The notes under the pieces are model-generated. The model was not told the DNA's origin. It ran no database searches and worked only from the letters and a program-made list of their open reading frames with translations. From Solobacterium sp. (GTDB lineage Bacteria; Bacillota_I; Bacilli_A; Erysipelotrichales; Erysipelotrichaceae): DNA of 9,229 nucleotides. Positions 1 to 6,795 of this stretch are shown here, in pieces. The DNA lies in NCBI GenBank assembly GCA_016291725.1, contig JAEEYJ010000068.1, forward strand, positions 1 to 9,229, given 5' to 3'. The translations under genes and the position numbers were made by a program. Each line of letters opens with the position of its first letter. Within the stretch, counting starts at the first letter, position 1.

Positions 1-1807
1 CAAAGCTGTTTTTCCAGTCTTCCGTCATCATCGGCAGGATTTCTGTACGGATCATCTCCAGCAGCGTCCTTCCTTCAATACTTAGGGTATTGATGTAGTT
101 CTCGATGAATACCGCTTTGCGGGAGACCAGTTCCGCTTCATTGTAGATGCCCAGTCCGGTGAACAGTTCCAGGGACTTCGGATCATCCATGACATCGATG
201 ACATCTACGCAGGATACCAGATCCGGCAGTCCTCTGCGTGCAGCCTCTGCTTTCCATTCCTCCGAATAGCCGTCACCGTTGAAGACAACACGCTTGTGGC
301 TGCGGTAGATCTCCGCGCAGATCTGCAATGCTTTTTCCCGGATATCCTGAATGTACTTCAGGCCTTCTAGCTGAGCGCTGATGCTGTTCAGGGACTCTGC
401 CAGTGCGGCGTTCAGTACGGTATTTGCCAGCGCACCGGACTGTGCAGAACCGACCATACGAAATTCGAACTTGTTGCCGGTAAAGGCAACGGGCGATGTC
501 CGGTTGCGGTCGGAGTTGTCACGCGGCACATAGGCGAGCCCCAGTACAGGATCATAGGCAGACTTCTTTATACTTTTCTCTGAAGCAGTATCTGTTGTCA
601 GTCCTTCCAGGATCTCCTGGATGTAGCTGCCCAGATAGACGGAGATGATTACGGGAGGCGCTTCGTTGCCGCCCAGGCGGTAGTCGCATCCTGCGCTGGC
701 TGCCGAGAGCCTCAGCAGTCCGGCATATTCGTCCACCGCTTTGATGAACGCACAGATAAACACCAGGAAGCGTACATTCTCAGCCGGCTTGTCTCCCGGT
801 GAGAACAGGTTCTGTCCGGTATCGGTCGTCAGGGAGAAATTGCAGTGCTTGCCGGAACCGTTAATGCCTGCAAACGGCTTTTCCGCCAGCAGACAGGCCA
901 GTCCGTGCTTTTCCGCTGTGTTCTGCAGGATCTCCATGACCAGCTGGTTCTCGTCCACCGCAATGTTGGAATCATTGAATACGGAAGCCAGTTCAAACTG
1001 TCCCGGGGCTGCTTCGTTGTGCTCGGTCTTGGCGAATATGCCCAGCTTCCAGAGCTCTGCATTGACTTCTCTCATGAATGCCTGGGCACGTGAAGGGATC
1101 TTGCCGAGATAGTGGTCTCCGAGCTCCTGTGCCTTCGGTGCAGGGGAACCGAACAGTGTACGTCCGGTAAAGCGCAGATCGGTTCTTCGGCGGAACAGAT
1201 CCCGGTCGATCAGGAAGTATTCCTGTTCCAGACCGCACATCGGTTTGCACGAACGGACATCCTTTTCACCGAGAATATTGACAATTCTGGTGGCTGCTTC
1301 GTTGATTACTTTGATGGATTTCAGGAGAGGGTTCTTTTTGTCCAGTGATTCTCCGTTGTAGGAAACAAATACAGTAGGAATGCACAGTACATTGTTGTGT
1401 ATGAAGACAGGGGATGCAGCATCCCAGTATGTATAGCCTCTGGCTTCGAATGTACCGCGAAGACCGCCGTTCGGAAAACTGCTGGCATCCGGTTCACCCT
1501 TGATCAAGGATTTGCCGGAAAACCGGGTGACAGGCATCCGGCTGACATTGTCCGGATTGACGAACGCTTCATGCTTTTCTGCTGTGGATCCGGTCATCGG
1601 CTGGAACCAGTGGGTGTAGTGGGTGGCGCCTTTCTCCATTGCCCAGCGCTTCATCGCGTGTGCAATGGCATCTGCAGTAGGCCGGTCAAGTCCCTGTTCA
1701 TTGGCCAGGGCTTTTCTCCATGCCTGGTAGACCGGGTTCGGCAGACGCTCATGCATCTCCTGTTCTCCGAATACCATGGAGCCGAATTCTTCAAAAGGAT
1801 GTTCCAT
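1..1807 (-). CDS. glnN: Type III glutamine synthetase (GlnN), C-terminus cut off by the window edge
   Basis: Catalyses ATP-dependent condensation of glutamate and ammonium to glutamine in the cytoplasm. The 602 visible residues form one open frame to the left edge; the family is about 700 residues, so roughly the last 100 are missing. Family-defining stretches are visible: FGSMVF near residue 8, ATHYTHWFQPMTG at 61-73 (typical of type III enzymes), KGEPDASSFPNGGLRGTFEA at 103-122, the glutamate/metal region CGLEQEYFL at 191-199, EHNEAAPGQFELA at 262-274, and the ATP-site region KPFAGINGSGKHCNFSL at 310-326. The start ATG at 1807 lies 7 nt after a GGAGG (1815-1819); an in-frame ATG at 1811-1813 abuts the Shine-Dalgarno sequence and is less likely. 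The gene has its own 5' region, separated from the upstream NifU-like gene by a terminator. I found no clear GlnR/TnrA operator. Family assignment is very secure. Confidence 0.96.
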   Translation of the reverse strand, partial: MEHPFEEFGSMVFGEQEMHERLPNPVYQAWRKALANEQGLDRPTADAIAHAMKRWAMEKGATHYTHWFQPMTGSTAEKHEAFVNPDNVSRMPVTRFSGKSLIKGEPDASSFPNGGLRGTFEARGYTYWDAASPVFIHNNVLCIPTVFVSYNGESLDKKNPLLKSIKVINEAATRIVNILGEKDVRSCKPMCGLEQEYFLIDRDLFRRRTDLRFTGRTLFGSPAPKAQELGDHYLGKIPSRAQAFMREVNAELWKLGIFAKTEHNEAAPGQFELASVFNDSNIAVDENQLVMEILQNTAEKHGLACLLAEKPFAGINGSGKHCNFSLTTDTGQNLFSPGDKPAENVRFLVFICAFIKAVDEYAGLLRLSAASAGCDYRLGGNEAPPVIISVYLGSYIQEILEGLTTDTASEKSIKKSAYDPVLGLAYVPRDNSDRNRTSPVAFTGNKFEFRMVGSAQSGALANTVLNAALAESLNSISAQLEGLKYIQDIREKALQICAEIYRSHKRVVFNGDGYSEEWKAEAARRGLPDLVSCVDVIDVMDDPKSLELFTGLGIYNEAELVSRKAVFIENYINTLSIEGRTLLEMIRTEILPMMTEDWKNSF

Positions 1808-1819
1808 AATCATTCCTCC

Positions 1820-1930
1820 AACACAGAAAATGTAATACACAGAAAGGTGTATATACAAGAAAAAGCAGGGATAGTATTCGTTGAAAACAAACAATAAACG
1901 CAAAAATGAAAAAATATTGCAGAAAACAAC
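1820..1930 (-). promoter_or_regulatory. AT-rich 5' region of glnN with a small inverted repeat
   Basis: This AT-rich stretch between the NifU-like gene's terminator and the glnN ribosome binding site must hold the glnN promoter, but no convincing -35/-10 pair stands out. A 6-bp inverted repeat, ATACAC (1835-1840) and GTGTAT (1847-1852), lies about 15 bp from the Shine-Dalgarno. It could be a weak mRNA hairpin or an operator half-site pair. It does not match the TGTNA-N7-TNACA GlnR/TnrA box. Confidence 0.3.
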
Positions 1931-1958
1931 AAAAAAATCAGGATTCTGTCCTGATTTT
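1931..1958 (-). terminator. Intrinsic terminator of the NifU-like gene
   Basis: Perfect 10-bp arms (1934-1943 and 1949-1958) surround a 5-nt loop. Read on the minus strand, the hairpin runs into a T-tract (complement of the A-run 1931-1937). It lies 7 bp past the NifU-like stop codon and separates that gene from glnN. Confidence 0.88.
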
Positions 1959-1965
1959 CCGTTTT

Positions 1966-2247
1966 TCAGATATACTCCGGTGTCATCAGATACTCAGTGT
2001 CCATGGTTACACCTTTGACTTCCGGAACTTCATCCATCAGGATTGCCTGGATTCCGTCCGTCAGAGTGGAATCAATCATGAAGCAGCCTGCACAGGCGCC
2101 CAGCATCTTGACAGTTACGATTCCGTCCTGGAAATCGACCAACTGCACGTCTCCACCGTCTGCCTGGATGTAGGGCCGGATCATGTTCACCGTACGCTCA
2201 ATATCCGCAATGACTTCACTGAGATCTCTTTCCTTCAATTCGCTCAT
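1966..2247 (-). CDS. NifU C-terminal-domain protein (Fe-S cluster scaffold/carrier)
   Basis: A 93-residue stand-alone NifU C-terminal (Nfu-type) domain, which in characterised relatives assembles or carries Fe-S clusters in the cytoplasm. The core is IRPYIQADGGDVQLVDF (24-40), then LGACAGC with Cys52 and Cys55 as the cluster-ligating CxxC pair, then STLTDGIQ. The proline that usually follows the second Cys is Phe here. The start at 2247 is chosen because AGGAG (2257-2261) is 9 nt upstream. An ATG at 2253 would be only 3 nt from it, and the longest frame (from 2271) would begin at the predicted transcription start and include the Shine-Dalgarno. It stands alone on its transcript, with its own promoter and terminator. 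It could equally be called a NifU-like or Nfu protein. Confidence 0.92.
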   Translation of the reverse strand: MSELKERDLSEVIADIERTVNMIRPYIQADGGDVQLVDFQDGIVTVKMLGACAGCFMIDSTLTDGIQAILMDEVPEVKGVTMDTEYLMTPEYI

Positions 2248-2277
2248 ATTCATTGACTCCTGTTTCTGCACAGCACT

Positions 2278-2306
2278 ATTCTAACGCATTGTCTGCCGTT
2301 TGTCAG
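2278..2306 (-). promoter_or_regulatory. Promoter of the NifU-like gene
   Basis: On the minus strand, CTGACA (complement of 2301-2306), a 17-bp spacer and TAGAAT (complement of 2278-2283) make a near-consensus housekeeping promoter. Transcription should start near 2271, leaving a leader of about 24 nt that carries the AGGAG ribosome binding site. Its -35 box overlaps that of the divergent promoter for the S1-domain gene. Confidence 0.7.
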
Positions 2307-2327
2307 GTAGCAGAAGCGTGTTATACT
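2300..2327 (+). promoter_or_regulatory. Extended -10 promoter of the S1-domain/pgi operon, placed for a leaderless mRNA
   Basis: TTGTCA (2300-2305), a 16-bp spacer and TATACT (2322-2327), with TG at 2319-2320 forming an extended -10. The expected start of transcription is about 2334-2336, and the S1-domain ATG is at 2336, so the transcript would have a leader of 0-2 nt. No Shine-Dalgarno lies upstream of that ATG, which fits. Confidence 0.7.
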
Positions 2328-2335
2328 TCTGTTGT

Positions 2336-2704
2336 ATGAAATACAGGGCAGGGCAGATCGTAGAAGGCAAAGTATCCGGTATCCAGCCGTACGGTGCGTT
2401 TGTGGAGCTGGATGAGCACATCAGCGGTCTGATCCATATTTCGGAAATCAGTGACGGATATGTACGGGATATCGGCAGATTCGTGAAGATCGGTGATACC
2501 GTGCGTGTTAAAGTCATAGATTTCGATGAAGAAACCAATCAGGCAAGGCTTTCATTGAAGGCGCTGAAGCACATACGGGTACGTCCCGGTGTCAACCGCA
2601 TCAGTATGAAGGTTTCCCTCCCGGAGGGAAAGCTTGGTTTCCGGTCCCTGAGCGAACAATTGGAAGGCTGGATCACAGCAGCCGAAAAGGAGATGAAACG
2701 ATGA
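2336..2704 (+). CDS. yugI: S1-domain RNA-binding protein, YugI/CvfD (GSP13) type
   Basis: A 122-residue protein with one S1 OB-fold domain (about residues 5-75): GQIVEGKVSGIQPYGAFVEL, GLIHISEIS, then VGD-like KIGDTVRVKVIDFD and RLSLKAL. The C-terminal tail GFRSLSEQLEGWI (about 101-113) resembles the conserved tail of the Bacillota YugI/CvfD family, ribosome-associated regulators of translation and stress or virulence traits. The start at 2336 is favoured because the S1 homology begins right after it and the longer frame from 2300 would precede the predicted transcription start. There is no Shine-Dalgarno, and the mRNA is predicted to be leaderless. The stop overlaps the pgi start (ATGA), so the two are probably translationally coupled. 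From memory, yugI and pgi are also near each other in Bacillus subtilis. The exact role in this organism is unknown. Confidence 0.88.
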   Translation: MKYRAGQIVEGKVSGIQPYGAFVELDEHISGLIHISEISDGYVRDIGRFVKIGDTVRVKVIDFDEETNQARLSLKALKHIRVRPGVNRISMKVSLPEGKLGFRSLSEQLEGWITAAEKEMKR

Positions 2705-3978
2705 TTACACTGAACGACCGATTTGCAGGAAGCTTTGATGTTGCGCCCTACCAGGAAATCGTAACCAAGATCCACCGGATGATCCATGACAAGACCGGTG
2801 CCGGAAATGACTTCCTCGGCTGGGTGGACTGGGCACTCAACTACGATGAAGAAGAATTTGCACGCATGATTGATGCGGCAGAGCGCCTGAAGGACAGGAC
2901 GGATGTTGTTGTTGTCTGCGGCATCGGCGGAAGCTATCTCGGTGCCCGGGCAGCCATTGAAATGATCAAAGGACTGTATCCTTCCACAGGACCGGAGATC
3001 ATCTTCGCAGGCAATACCTTCTCAGGCACCTATATGAAGCAAGTGATGGATTACATCAAGGACAAGCGTACGGTTGTCAATGTAATCTCCAAGTCCGGTA
3101 CGACAACGGAAACCGCGCTGGCCTTCCGCATTCTGCGTGCGCATATGGAAGAAAAGTACGGCAAGGAAGGCGCAAGGGAGCGCATCCTCTGCACAACGGA
3201 CAAGGCCAGGGGTGTACTGAAGGAACTTGCGGACAGGGAAGGCTATGAGACATTCGTCATTCCCGATGACATCGGCGGCCGCTACTCCGGTCTGACAGCG
3301 GTGGGACTGCTGCCGATGGCACTGGCAGGCATCAATATCCGTGAGGTGATGAAGGGTTTCCTGAAGGCCAATCATGATCTGAACACCGATGACCTGAAGG
3401 CCAACGATGCGTACAGGTACGCCGTAGAGCGCCGCATTCTGCAGGCTAGAGGCTACGATGTGGAGATGTATGTGTCCTACGAGATGCAGATGCGCAGCTA
3501 CATGGAGTGGCTCAAGCAGCTCTTCGGAGAAAGCGAAGGCAAGGAGGGGAAGGGCATCCTGCCGGATTCCGTTATCTTCTCCACGGACCTTCATTCCCTG
3601 GGACAGTTCATCCAGGAAGGCAAGAAAGTCCTGTTTGAAACAGTGATCGAAGTCAAGGATCCCGGCTGCGCGATGGTGGTGCCGGAGGATGCAGAGAATT
3701 CCGACGGTATGAACTACCTCAGCGGGAAGAAACTGGACTGGGTCAATGCCCAGGCTATGGAAGGCACTCTGAAGGCGCACTACGAGACCGGCAATGTACC
3801 GAATCTGATCATTACCATTCCGGATATGAAGGCGGAAACCTTCGGCTATATGTGCTACTGGTTCTTTGTGGCCTGTGCCATGACGTGCTATATGCTGGAC
3901 ATCAACCCGTTCAATCAACCGGGAGTCGAGGTCTACAAGAAAAACATGTTCAAGCTGCTGGGCAAGCCCGGAGCCTGA
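2701..3978 (+). CDS. pgi: Glucose-6-phosphate isomerase
   Basis: Interconverts glucose-6-phosphate and fructose-6-phosphate in glycolysis and gluconeogenesis. The 425-residue length suits the short Gram-positive form. Two SIS-type sugar isomerase domains are visible: VVVVCGIGGSYLGARAA at about 69-85 and the phosphate-binding VISKSGTTTETALAF at about 128-142. Both PROSITE-type signatures are present: DDIGGRYSGLTAVGLLP at about 189-205 and, near the C-terminus, MLDINPFNQPGVEVYKKN, which holds the catalytic-site Gln and Lys. The ATG overlaps the stop of the S1-domain gene by 4 bp, and AAGGAG within that gene's last codons is the ribosome binding site. A strong terminator follows. Confidence 0.97.
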   Translation: MITLNDRFAGSFDVAPYQEIVTKIHRMIHDKTGAGNDFLGWVDWALNYDEEEFARMIDAAERLKDRTDVVVVCGIGGSYLGARAAIEMIKGLYPSTGPEIIFAGNTFSGTYMKQVMDYIKDKRTVVNVISKSGTTTETALAFRILRAHMEEKYGKEGARERILCTTDKARGVLKELADREGYETFVIPDDIGGRYSGLTAVGLLPMALAGINIREVMKGFLKANHDLNTDDLKANDAYRYAVERRILQARGYDVEMYVSYEMQMRSYMEWLKQLFGESEGKEGKGILPDSVIFSTDLHSLGQFIQEGKKVLFETVIEVKDPGCAMVVPEDAENSDGMNYLSGKKLDWVNAQAMEGTLKAHYETGNVPNLIITIPDMKAETFGYMCYWFFVACAMTCYMLDINPFNQPGVEVYKKNMFKLLGKPGA

Positions 3979-3989
3979 TCGGAATCATC

Positions 3990-4014
3990 GACCGGAGAAT
4001 GCTCCGGTCTTTTT
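3990..4014 (+). terminator. Intrinsic terminator after pgi
   Basis: Perfect 8-bp GC-rich arms GACCGGAG (3990-3997) and CTCCGGTC (4002-4009) with an AATG loop, followed by TTTTT (4010-4014). It begins 11 bp after the pgi stop and closes the S1-pgi operon. Confidence 0.93.
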
Positions 4015-4078
4015 CTGTCTGCAGAATGCACATTGTTCCATGTTCTTCTTACGGCGTCAATCAGCCGGAAAAATGCAT

Positions 4079-4084
4079 TATACT
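4079..4084 (+). promoter_or_regulatory. Probable -10 box of the propeller/epimerase operon
   Basis: TATACT, the same hexamer as at the S1-domain promoter, lies 32 bp before the first gene. No recognisable -35 box sits at 16-18 bp spacing, so an activator-dependent or otherwise regulated promoter is plausible for this sugar operon. This is inference. The gap 4015-4078 shows no obvious operator palindrome. Confidence 0.45.
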
Positions 4085-4116
4085 TGAGTTAACAACAATG
4101 GAGGGAGACCATAATC

Positions 4117-5151
4117 ATGCGCTTTGAAAAGATTCATCTGGATGATATTGTGCGCTGCTACTGCACAAGCCACATGAATATCGATGATGATGTTTACGCT
4201 TTTTTCGCTTCGGAAAACCCGGAGAGCCAGTGCTATTCCTATACTGGTGATGGCTTCAGCAAAAAGGAAACCGTCTGGGAAGGCGGCAGAGGCGGCTGTA
4301 TGTCCATCATTCCCTTCCCGACCAGGAAGGGTGAATTCCTTGCGGTCAATGAGTTCTACCTGAAGATCTCACCGTCTGCTTCCAAGCTCGTCTGGGGCAG
4401 GAAGACAGAGGACGGCTGGCAGGTCAAGGATGTCTTCAATCTTCCTTATCTGCACCGCTTTGACATCTACCATGCAGACGGAAAGGACTATGTCATATGC
4501 GCTACCATCGCAAGGGACAAGCGTGACAAAGGCGACTGGAGCCGTCCGGGACAGATCTATGTCGGAGAAGTGCCGGCGGATCTTGAGAATGAGAATGTTG
4601 TACTGCGGCAGATCGGAGACGGCTATTTCCGCAATCACGGCTATTCCCGCGGTGAATACGAAGGAAGGGTATGCGGTTATTTCGGATCGGATGCCGGCAT
4701 TATGAGGGTTACACCTCCGCACGGAGATGAAGACTGGAAAGTAACGAAGATCCTGGACGGTATGATTTCCGAAATAGCCCTGGCGGATATCGACGGTGAC
4801 GGTCAGGAAGAGATCATGACGATCGAACCGTTCCACGGGAACCGGATCAACGTCTACAAGCTGAAGGACGGCAGATACACGGTTGACTACACATACCCGA
4901 ACGAGATCGACTTCGCGCATGCGCTGGTCGGCACAACACTGGCCGGAAAGCCATGCTTCGTTGCCGGAATCCGGCGGATTGACTGTGAGTGCTTCGTACT
5001 GACCTGGGAGAACGGTGAATATACGGTTCATACAGTAGACCAGGGAGGCGGACCTGCCAACCTTGATGTCATCCATCACAACGGAAAAGAATACATCCTG
5101 GCTGCCAATCACACCAGGAACGAAGCAGCTGTCTACGAAGTAAAGGAATAG
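4117..5151 (+). CDS. Cytoplasmic FG-GAP/VCBS-like beta-propeller protein of unknown activity, in a pentulose-phosphate operon
   Basis: A 344-residue protein without signal peptide or membrane segment. It divides into about seven units of 40-55 residues, each with a strand pattern such as 'GKDYVICAT' or 'GKEYILAAN', as expected of a seven-bladed propeller. Blade 5 carries an FG-GAP/VCBS calcium-binding-like loop, [19 protein letters not shown]. Histidines recur at unit edges: [23 protein letters not shown] and AANHTR. Clustered on one face they could bind a metal, which would suggest an enzyme rather than a surface adhesin. The start ATG follows GAGGGAG with a 9-nt gap (GGGAG at 4103-4107). 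It is 13 bp upstream of the 4-epimerase gene and so shares its pathway. A lactonase, dehydratase or isomerase acting on the sugar feeding the epimerases is one guess, and fungal aldos-2-ulose dehydratase uses a propeller fold. No activity can be read from the sequence. Confidence 0.72.
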   Translation: MRFEKIHLDDIVRCYCTSHMNIDDDVYAFFASENPESQCYSYTGDGFSKKETVWEGGRGGCMSIIPFPTRKGEFLAVNEFYLKISPSASKLVWGRKTEDGWQVKDVFNLPYLHRFDIYHADGKDYVICATIARDKRDKGDWSRPGQIYVGEVPADLENENVVLRQIGDGYFRNHGYSRGEYEGRVCGYFGSDAGIMRVTPPHGDEDWKVTKILDGMISEIALADIDGDGQEEIMTIEPFHGNRINVYKLKDGRYTVDYTYPNEIDFAHALVGTTLAGKPCFVAGIRRIDCECFVLTWENGEYTVHTVDQGGGPANLDVIHHNGKEYILAANHTRNEAAVYEVKE

Positions 5152-5164
5152 AGAGGGATTGTAT

Positions 5165-5860
5165 ATGCTGGAGAAACTGAAGGAAGAAGTATGCCGGGCG
5201 AACCTGCTGCTGCCGAAGTACGGAATGGTAACGTTCACCTGGGGAAATGTCAGTGCGATTGACCGTGAAAGCGGACTGTTTGTCATCAAGCCTTCCGGTG
5301 TAGAGTATGACGTAATGAAGCCGGAGGACATGGTTGTTGTGGATCTGGAAGGCAATGTTGTGGAAGGCCGCTACCGTCCCAGCAGCGATACACCGACGCA
5401 TCTGGTCTTCTACCGTGAATTCCCGAACATCGGCGGTGTTGTCCATACACACAGTACATTCGCGGTCGGCTGGGCACAGGCCGGCAGGGATATTCCTGCA
5501 TTGGGCACAACGCAGGGAGACTATTTCTACGGTGATGTTCCCTGCACAAGGAAAATGACGCCGGAAGAGATTGCCGGGGAATATGAGCTGGAAACCGGCA
5601 ATGTCATCGTAGAGGAATTCCGCAGAAGAGGCATCGATCCGGATCAGATGCCGGGTGTACTGGTTCACTCCCACGGTCCCTTCACCTGGGGAACGGACGC
5701 AGAGAATGCAGTACATAACGCAGTGGTCCTGGAGGAAGTTGCCAAGATGGCGTTCCTGTCCAGAATGATCAATCCGCAGGCAGAGCGGATGCAGCAGGAA
5801 CTGCTGGACAAGCACTACCTGCGCAAGCATGGTCCCGGAGCGTACTATGGGCAGAAATAA
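5165..5860 (+). CDS. araD: L-ribulose-5-phosphate 4-epimerase
   Basis: A class II aldolase-like, zinc-dependent epimerase converting L-ribulose-5-P to D-xylulose-5-P by retro-aldol cleavage and re-formation. At 231 residues it matches E. coli AraD/UlaF/SgbE in length and in many blocks: TWGNVSA (25-31), IKPSGV (41-46), PSSDTPTH (72-79), VVHTHS (92-97), DYFYG (119-123), [12 protein letters not shown] (162-173) and [11 protein letters not shown] (213-223). Metal ligands His94, His96 and His170 and catalytic Asp119 and Tyr228 are all present, numbered by analogy with AraD His95/97/171, Asp120 and Tyr229. The start at 5165 has AGAGGG 7 nt upstream; a TTG at 5159 is too close to it. It is the middle gene of the operon and its end overlaps the 3-epimerase gene. 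No araA or araB is nearby and a 3-epimerase follows, so the UlaF-type role is as likely as arabinose use. Confidence 0.95.
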   Translation: MLEKLKEEVCRANLLLPKYGMVTFTWGNVSAIDRESGLFVIKPSGVEYDVMKPEDMVVVDLEGNVVEGRYRPSSDTPTHLVFYREFPNIGGVVHTHSTFAVGWAQAGRDIPALGTTQGDYFYGDVPCTRKMTPEEIAGEYELETGNVIVEEFRRRGIDPDQMPGVLVHSHGPFTWGTDAENAVHNAVVLEEVAKMAFLSRMINPQAERMQQELLDKHYLRKHGPGAYYGQK

Positions 5861-6710
5861 ACCGTATCTGCTGGGCATGTATGAGAAATCCATGCCCAAG
5901 GACCTGAGCTGGGAGGAGAAACTCACTGCCTGCAGAAAGGCCGGTTTTGATTGGGTGGAGATTTCCATCGATGAGACCGATGAGAAGATCTCCCGTCTCT
6001 ACTGGTCAAAGGAAGAAAAGGATGAACTGGTCCATCTGATGAAGAAAACCGGTACACCCATCTATACCATGTGCTTCAGCGCCCAGCGCAAGTATTCTCT
6101 GGGCTCCCTGGGCAAAGAGAAGCACGAAAAGGCCATGGAGATCATGGAGAAGGCCATTGACTTTGCGGCTGATCTGGGCATCCGCATCATTCAGCTGGCC
6201 GGCTACGACTGCTACTATGAAGAAGCGAATGAAGAAACCAGGGCGGAATTCATCAGGAACCTGAAAACAGCAGCGGAGATGGCAGCCAGAAAGGGTGTCC
6301 TGCTGGGATTTGAAACCATGATGGACCGGGATTTCATTGATACCGTGGAAAAGGGAATGGCTTATGTCCATCTCATCGGCAGTCCGTATCTTGGTGTCTA
6401 TCCCGATATCGGAAACCTTGCGGGTGCGCGCCATGATTTCGGCTATGAGAAAAGCGTCAATGAGGATCTGAAGACGGGCGCGGGCCACATCTTTGCCTGC
6501 CACCTGAAGGAAACCAATCCGAAGACGGACAGAAGCGTACCGTGGGGGACCGGCCTGACGGACTATGTATCCAACCTGAAGGTGCTGAAGGATCTCGGTG
6601 TCCGGATGTTCAACGGAGAATTCTGGTGTGACCGTCCGGAAGCCTGGGAAGAGAACCTGAAGTACTCCTGTGATTTCCTGAGGGATAAGCTGGACCAGGT
6701 GTTTGATTGA
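5847..6710 (+). CDS. ulaE: L-ribulose-5-phosphate 3-epimerase (UlaE/SgbU type)
   Basis: A TIM-barrel, metal-dependent epimerase of the xylose-isomerase-like superfamily that interconverts L-xylulose-5-P and L-ribulose-5-P, feeding the 4-epimerase encoded just upstream. It has 287 residues, the usual length. Family blocks include LGMYEKSMP (9-17), [19 protein letters not shown] (33-51), [20 protein letters not shown] (112-131), YPDIGNL (185-191) and GEFW (257-260). Predicted metal and catalytic residues, by analogy with UlaE, are Glu156, Asp187, His219 and Glu258. The start at 5847 is preceded by CGGAG 6 nt away; an in-frame ATG at 5829 lies before that site. The gene overlaps the 4-epimerase by 14 bp, implying translational coupling, and is followed by a hairpin terminator. 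Confidence 0.94.
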   Translation: MGRNKPYLLGMYEKSMPKDLSWEEKLTACRKAGFDWVEISIDETDEKISRLYWSKEEKDELVHLMKKTGTPIYTMCFSAQRKYSLGSLGKEKHEKAMEIMEKAIDFAADLGIRIIQLAGYDCYYEEANEETRAEFIRNLKTAAEMAARKGVLLGFETMMDRDFIDTVEKGMAYVHLIGSPYLGVYPDIGNLAGARHDFGYEKSVNEDLKTGAGHIFACHLKETNPKTDRSVPWGTGLTDYVSNLKVLKDLGVRMFNGEFWCDRPEAWEENLKYSCDFLRDKLDQVFD

Positions 6711-6713
6711 AGA

Positions 6714-6741
6714 AAAGAGGATGCCGCAGGGCATTCTCTTT
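6714..6741 (+). terminator. Probable terminator of the propeller/epimerase operon
   Basis: A 12-bp stem (6714-6725 with 6730-6741, one G·U pair) around a 4-nt loop, starting 4 bp after the 3-epimerase stop. Its downstream arm ends CTCTTT and runs on into TCTG, a short U-rich tail. Because the 5' arm starts with AAA, it could also work on the other strand. Confidence 0.7.
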
Positions 6742-6747
6742 CTGTGC

Positions 6748-6776
6748 TTGACGCACTGTAATGAATGCTGTATTGA
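6748..6776 (+). promoter_or_regulatory. Possible promoter of the Stealth-family gene
   Basis: TTGACG (6748-6753, 5 of 6 consensus bases), a 17-bp spacer, then TATTGA (6771-6776, a weak -10). It sits between the preceding terminator and the Stealth gene's ribosome binding site. The -10 match is poor. Confidence 0.4.
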
Positions 6777-6795
6777 GACTGTAGAAGGAAGCAGG

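Noticed and set aside
1820..1860. GlnR/TnrA operator upstream of glnN
   Set aside because: The local inverted repeat does not fit the TGTNA-N7-TNACA pattern in either orientation.
1397..1897. A 166-codon plus-strand frame opposite the start of glnN
   Set aside because: Antisense to the most conserved part of glnN, crosses its ribosome binding site, and has no family resemblance.
3022..3918. A 298-codon open frame on the minus strand opposite pgi
   Set aside because: It lies wholly inside the secure pgi gene, its protein is rich in His/Ile/Gln as expected of a mirror frame, and no ribosome binding site or family motif supports it.
4369..5355. Long minus-strand frames opposite the propeller and epimerase genes (also 5069-5968 and 6006-6818)
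   Set aside because: All are antisense to genes with clear family motifs and have no recognisable domain; they follow from the codon bias of the real genes.
6703..6795. Longer N-terminus for the Stealth protein, overlapping the 3-epimerase gene
   Set aside because: It would translate through the terminator hairpin at 6714-6741, and a good ribosome binding site and the CR1 motif mark the start at 6796.
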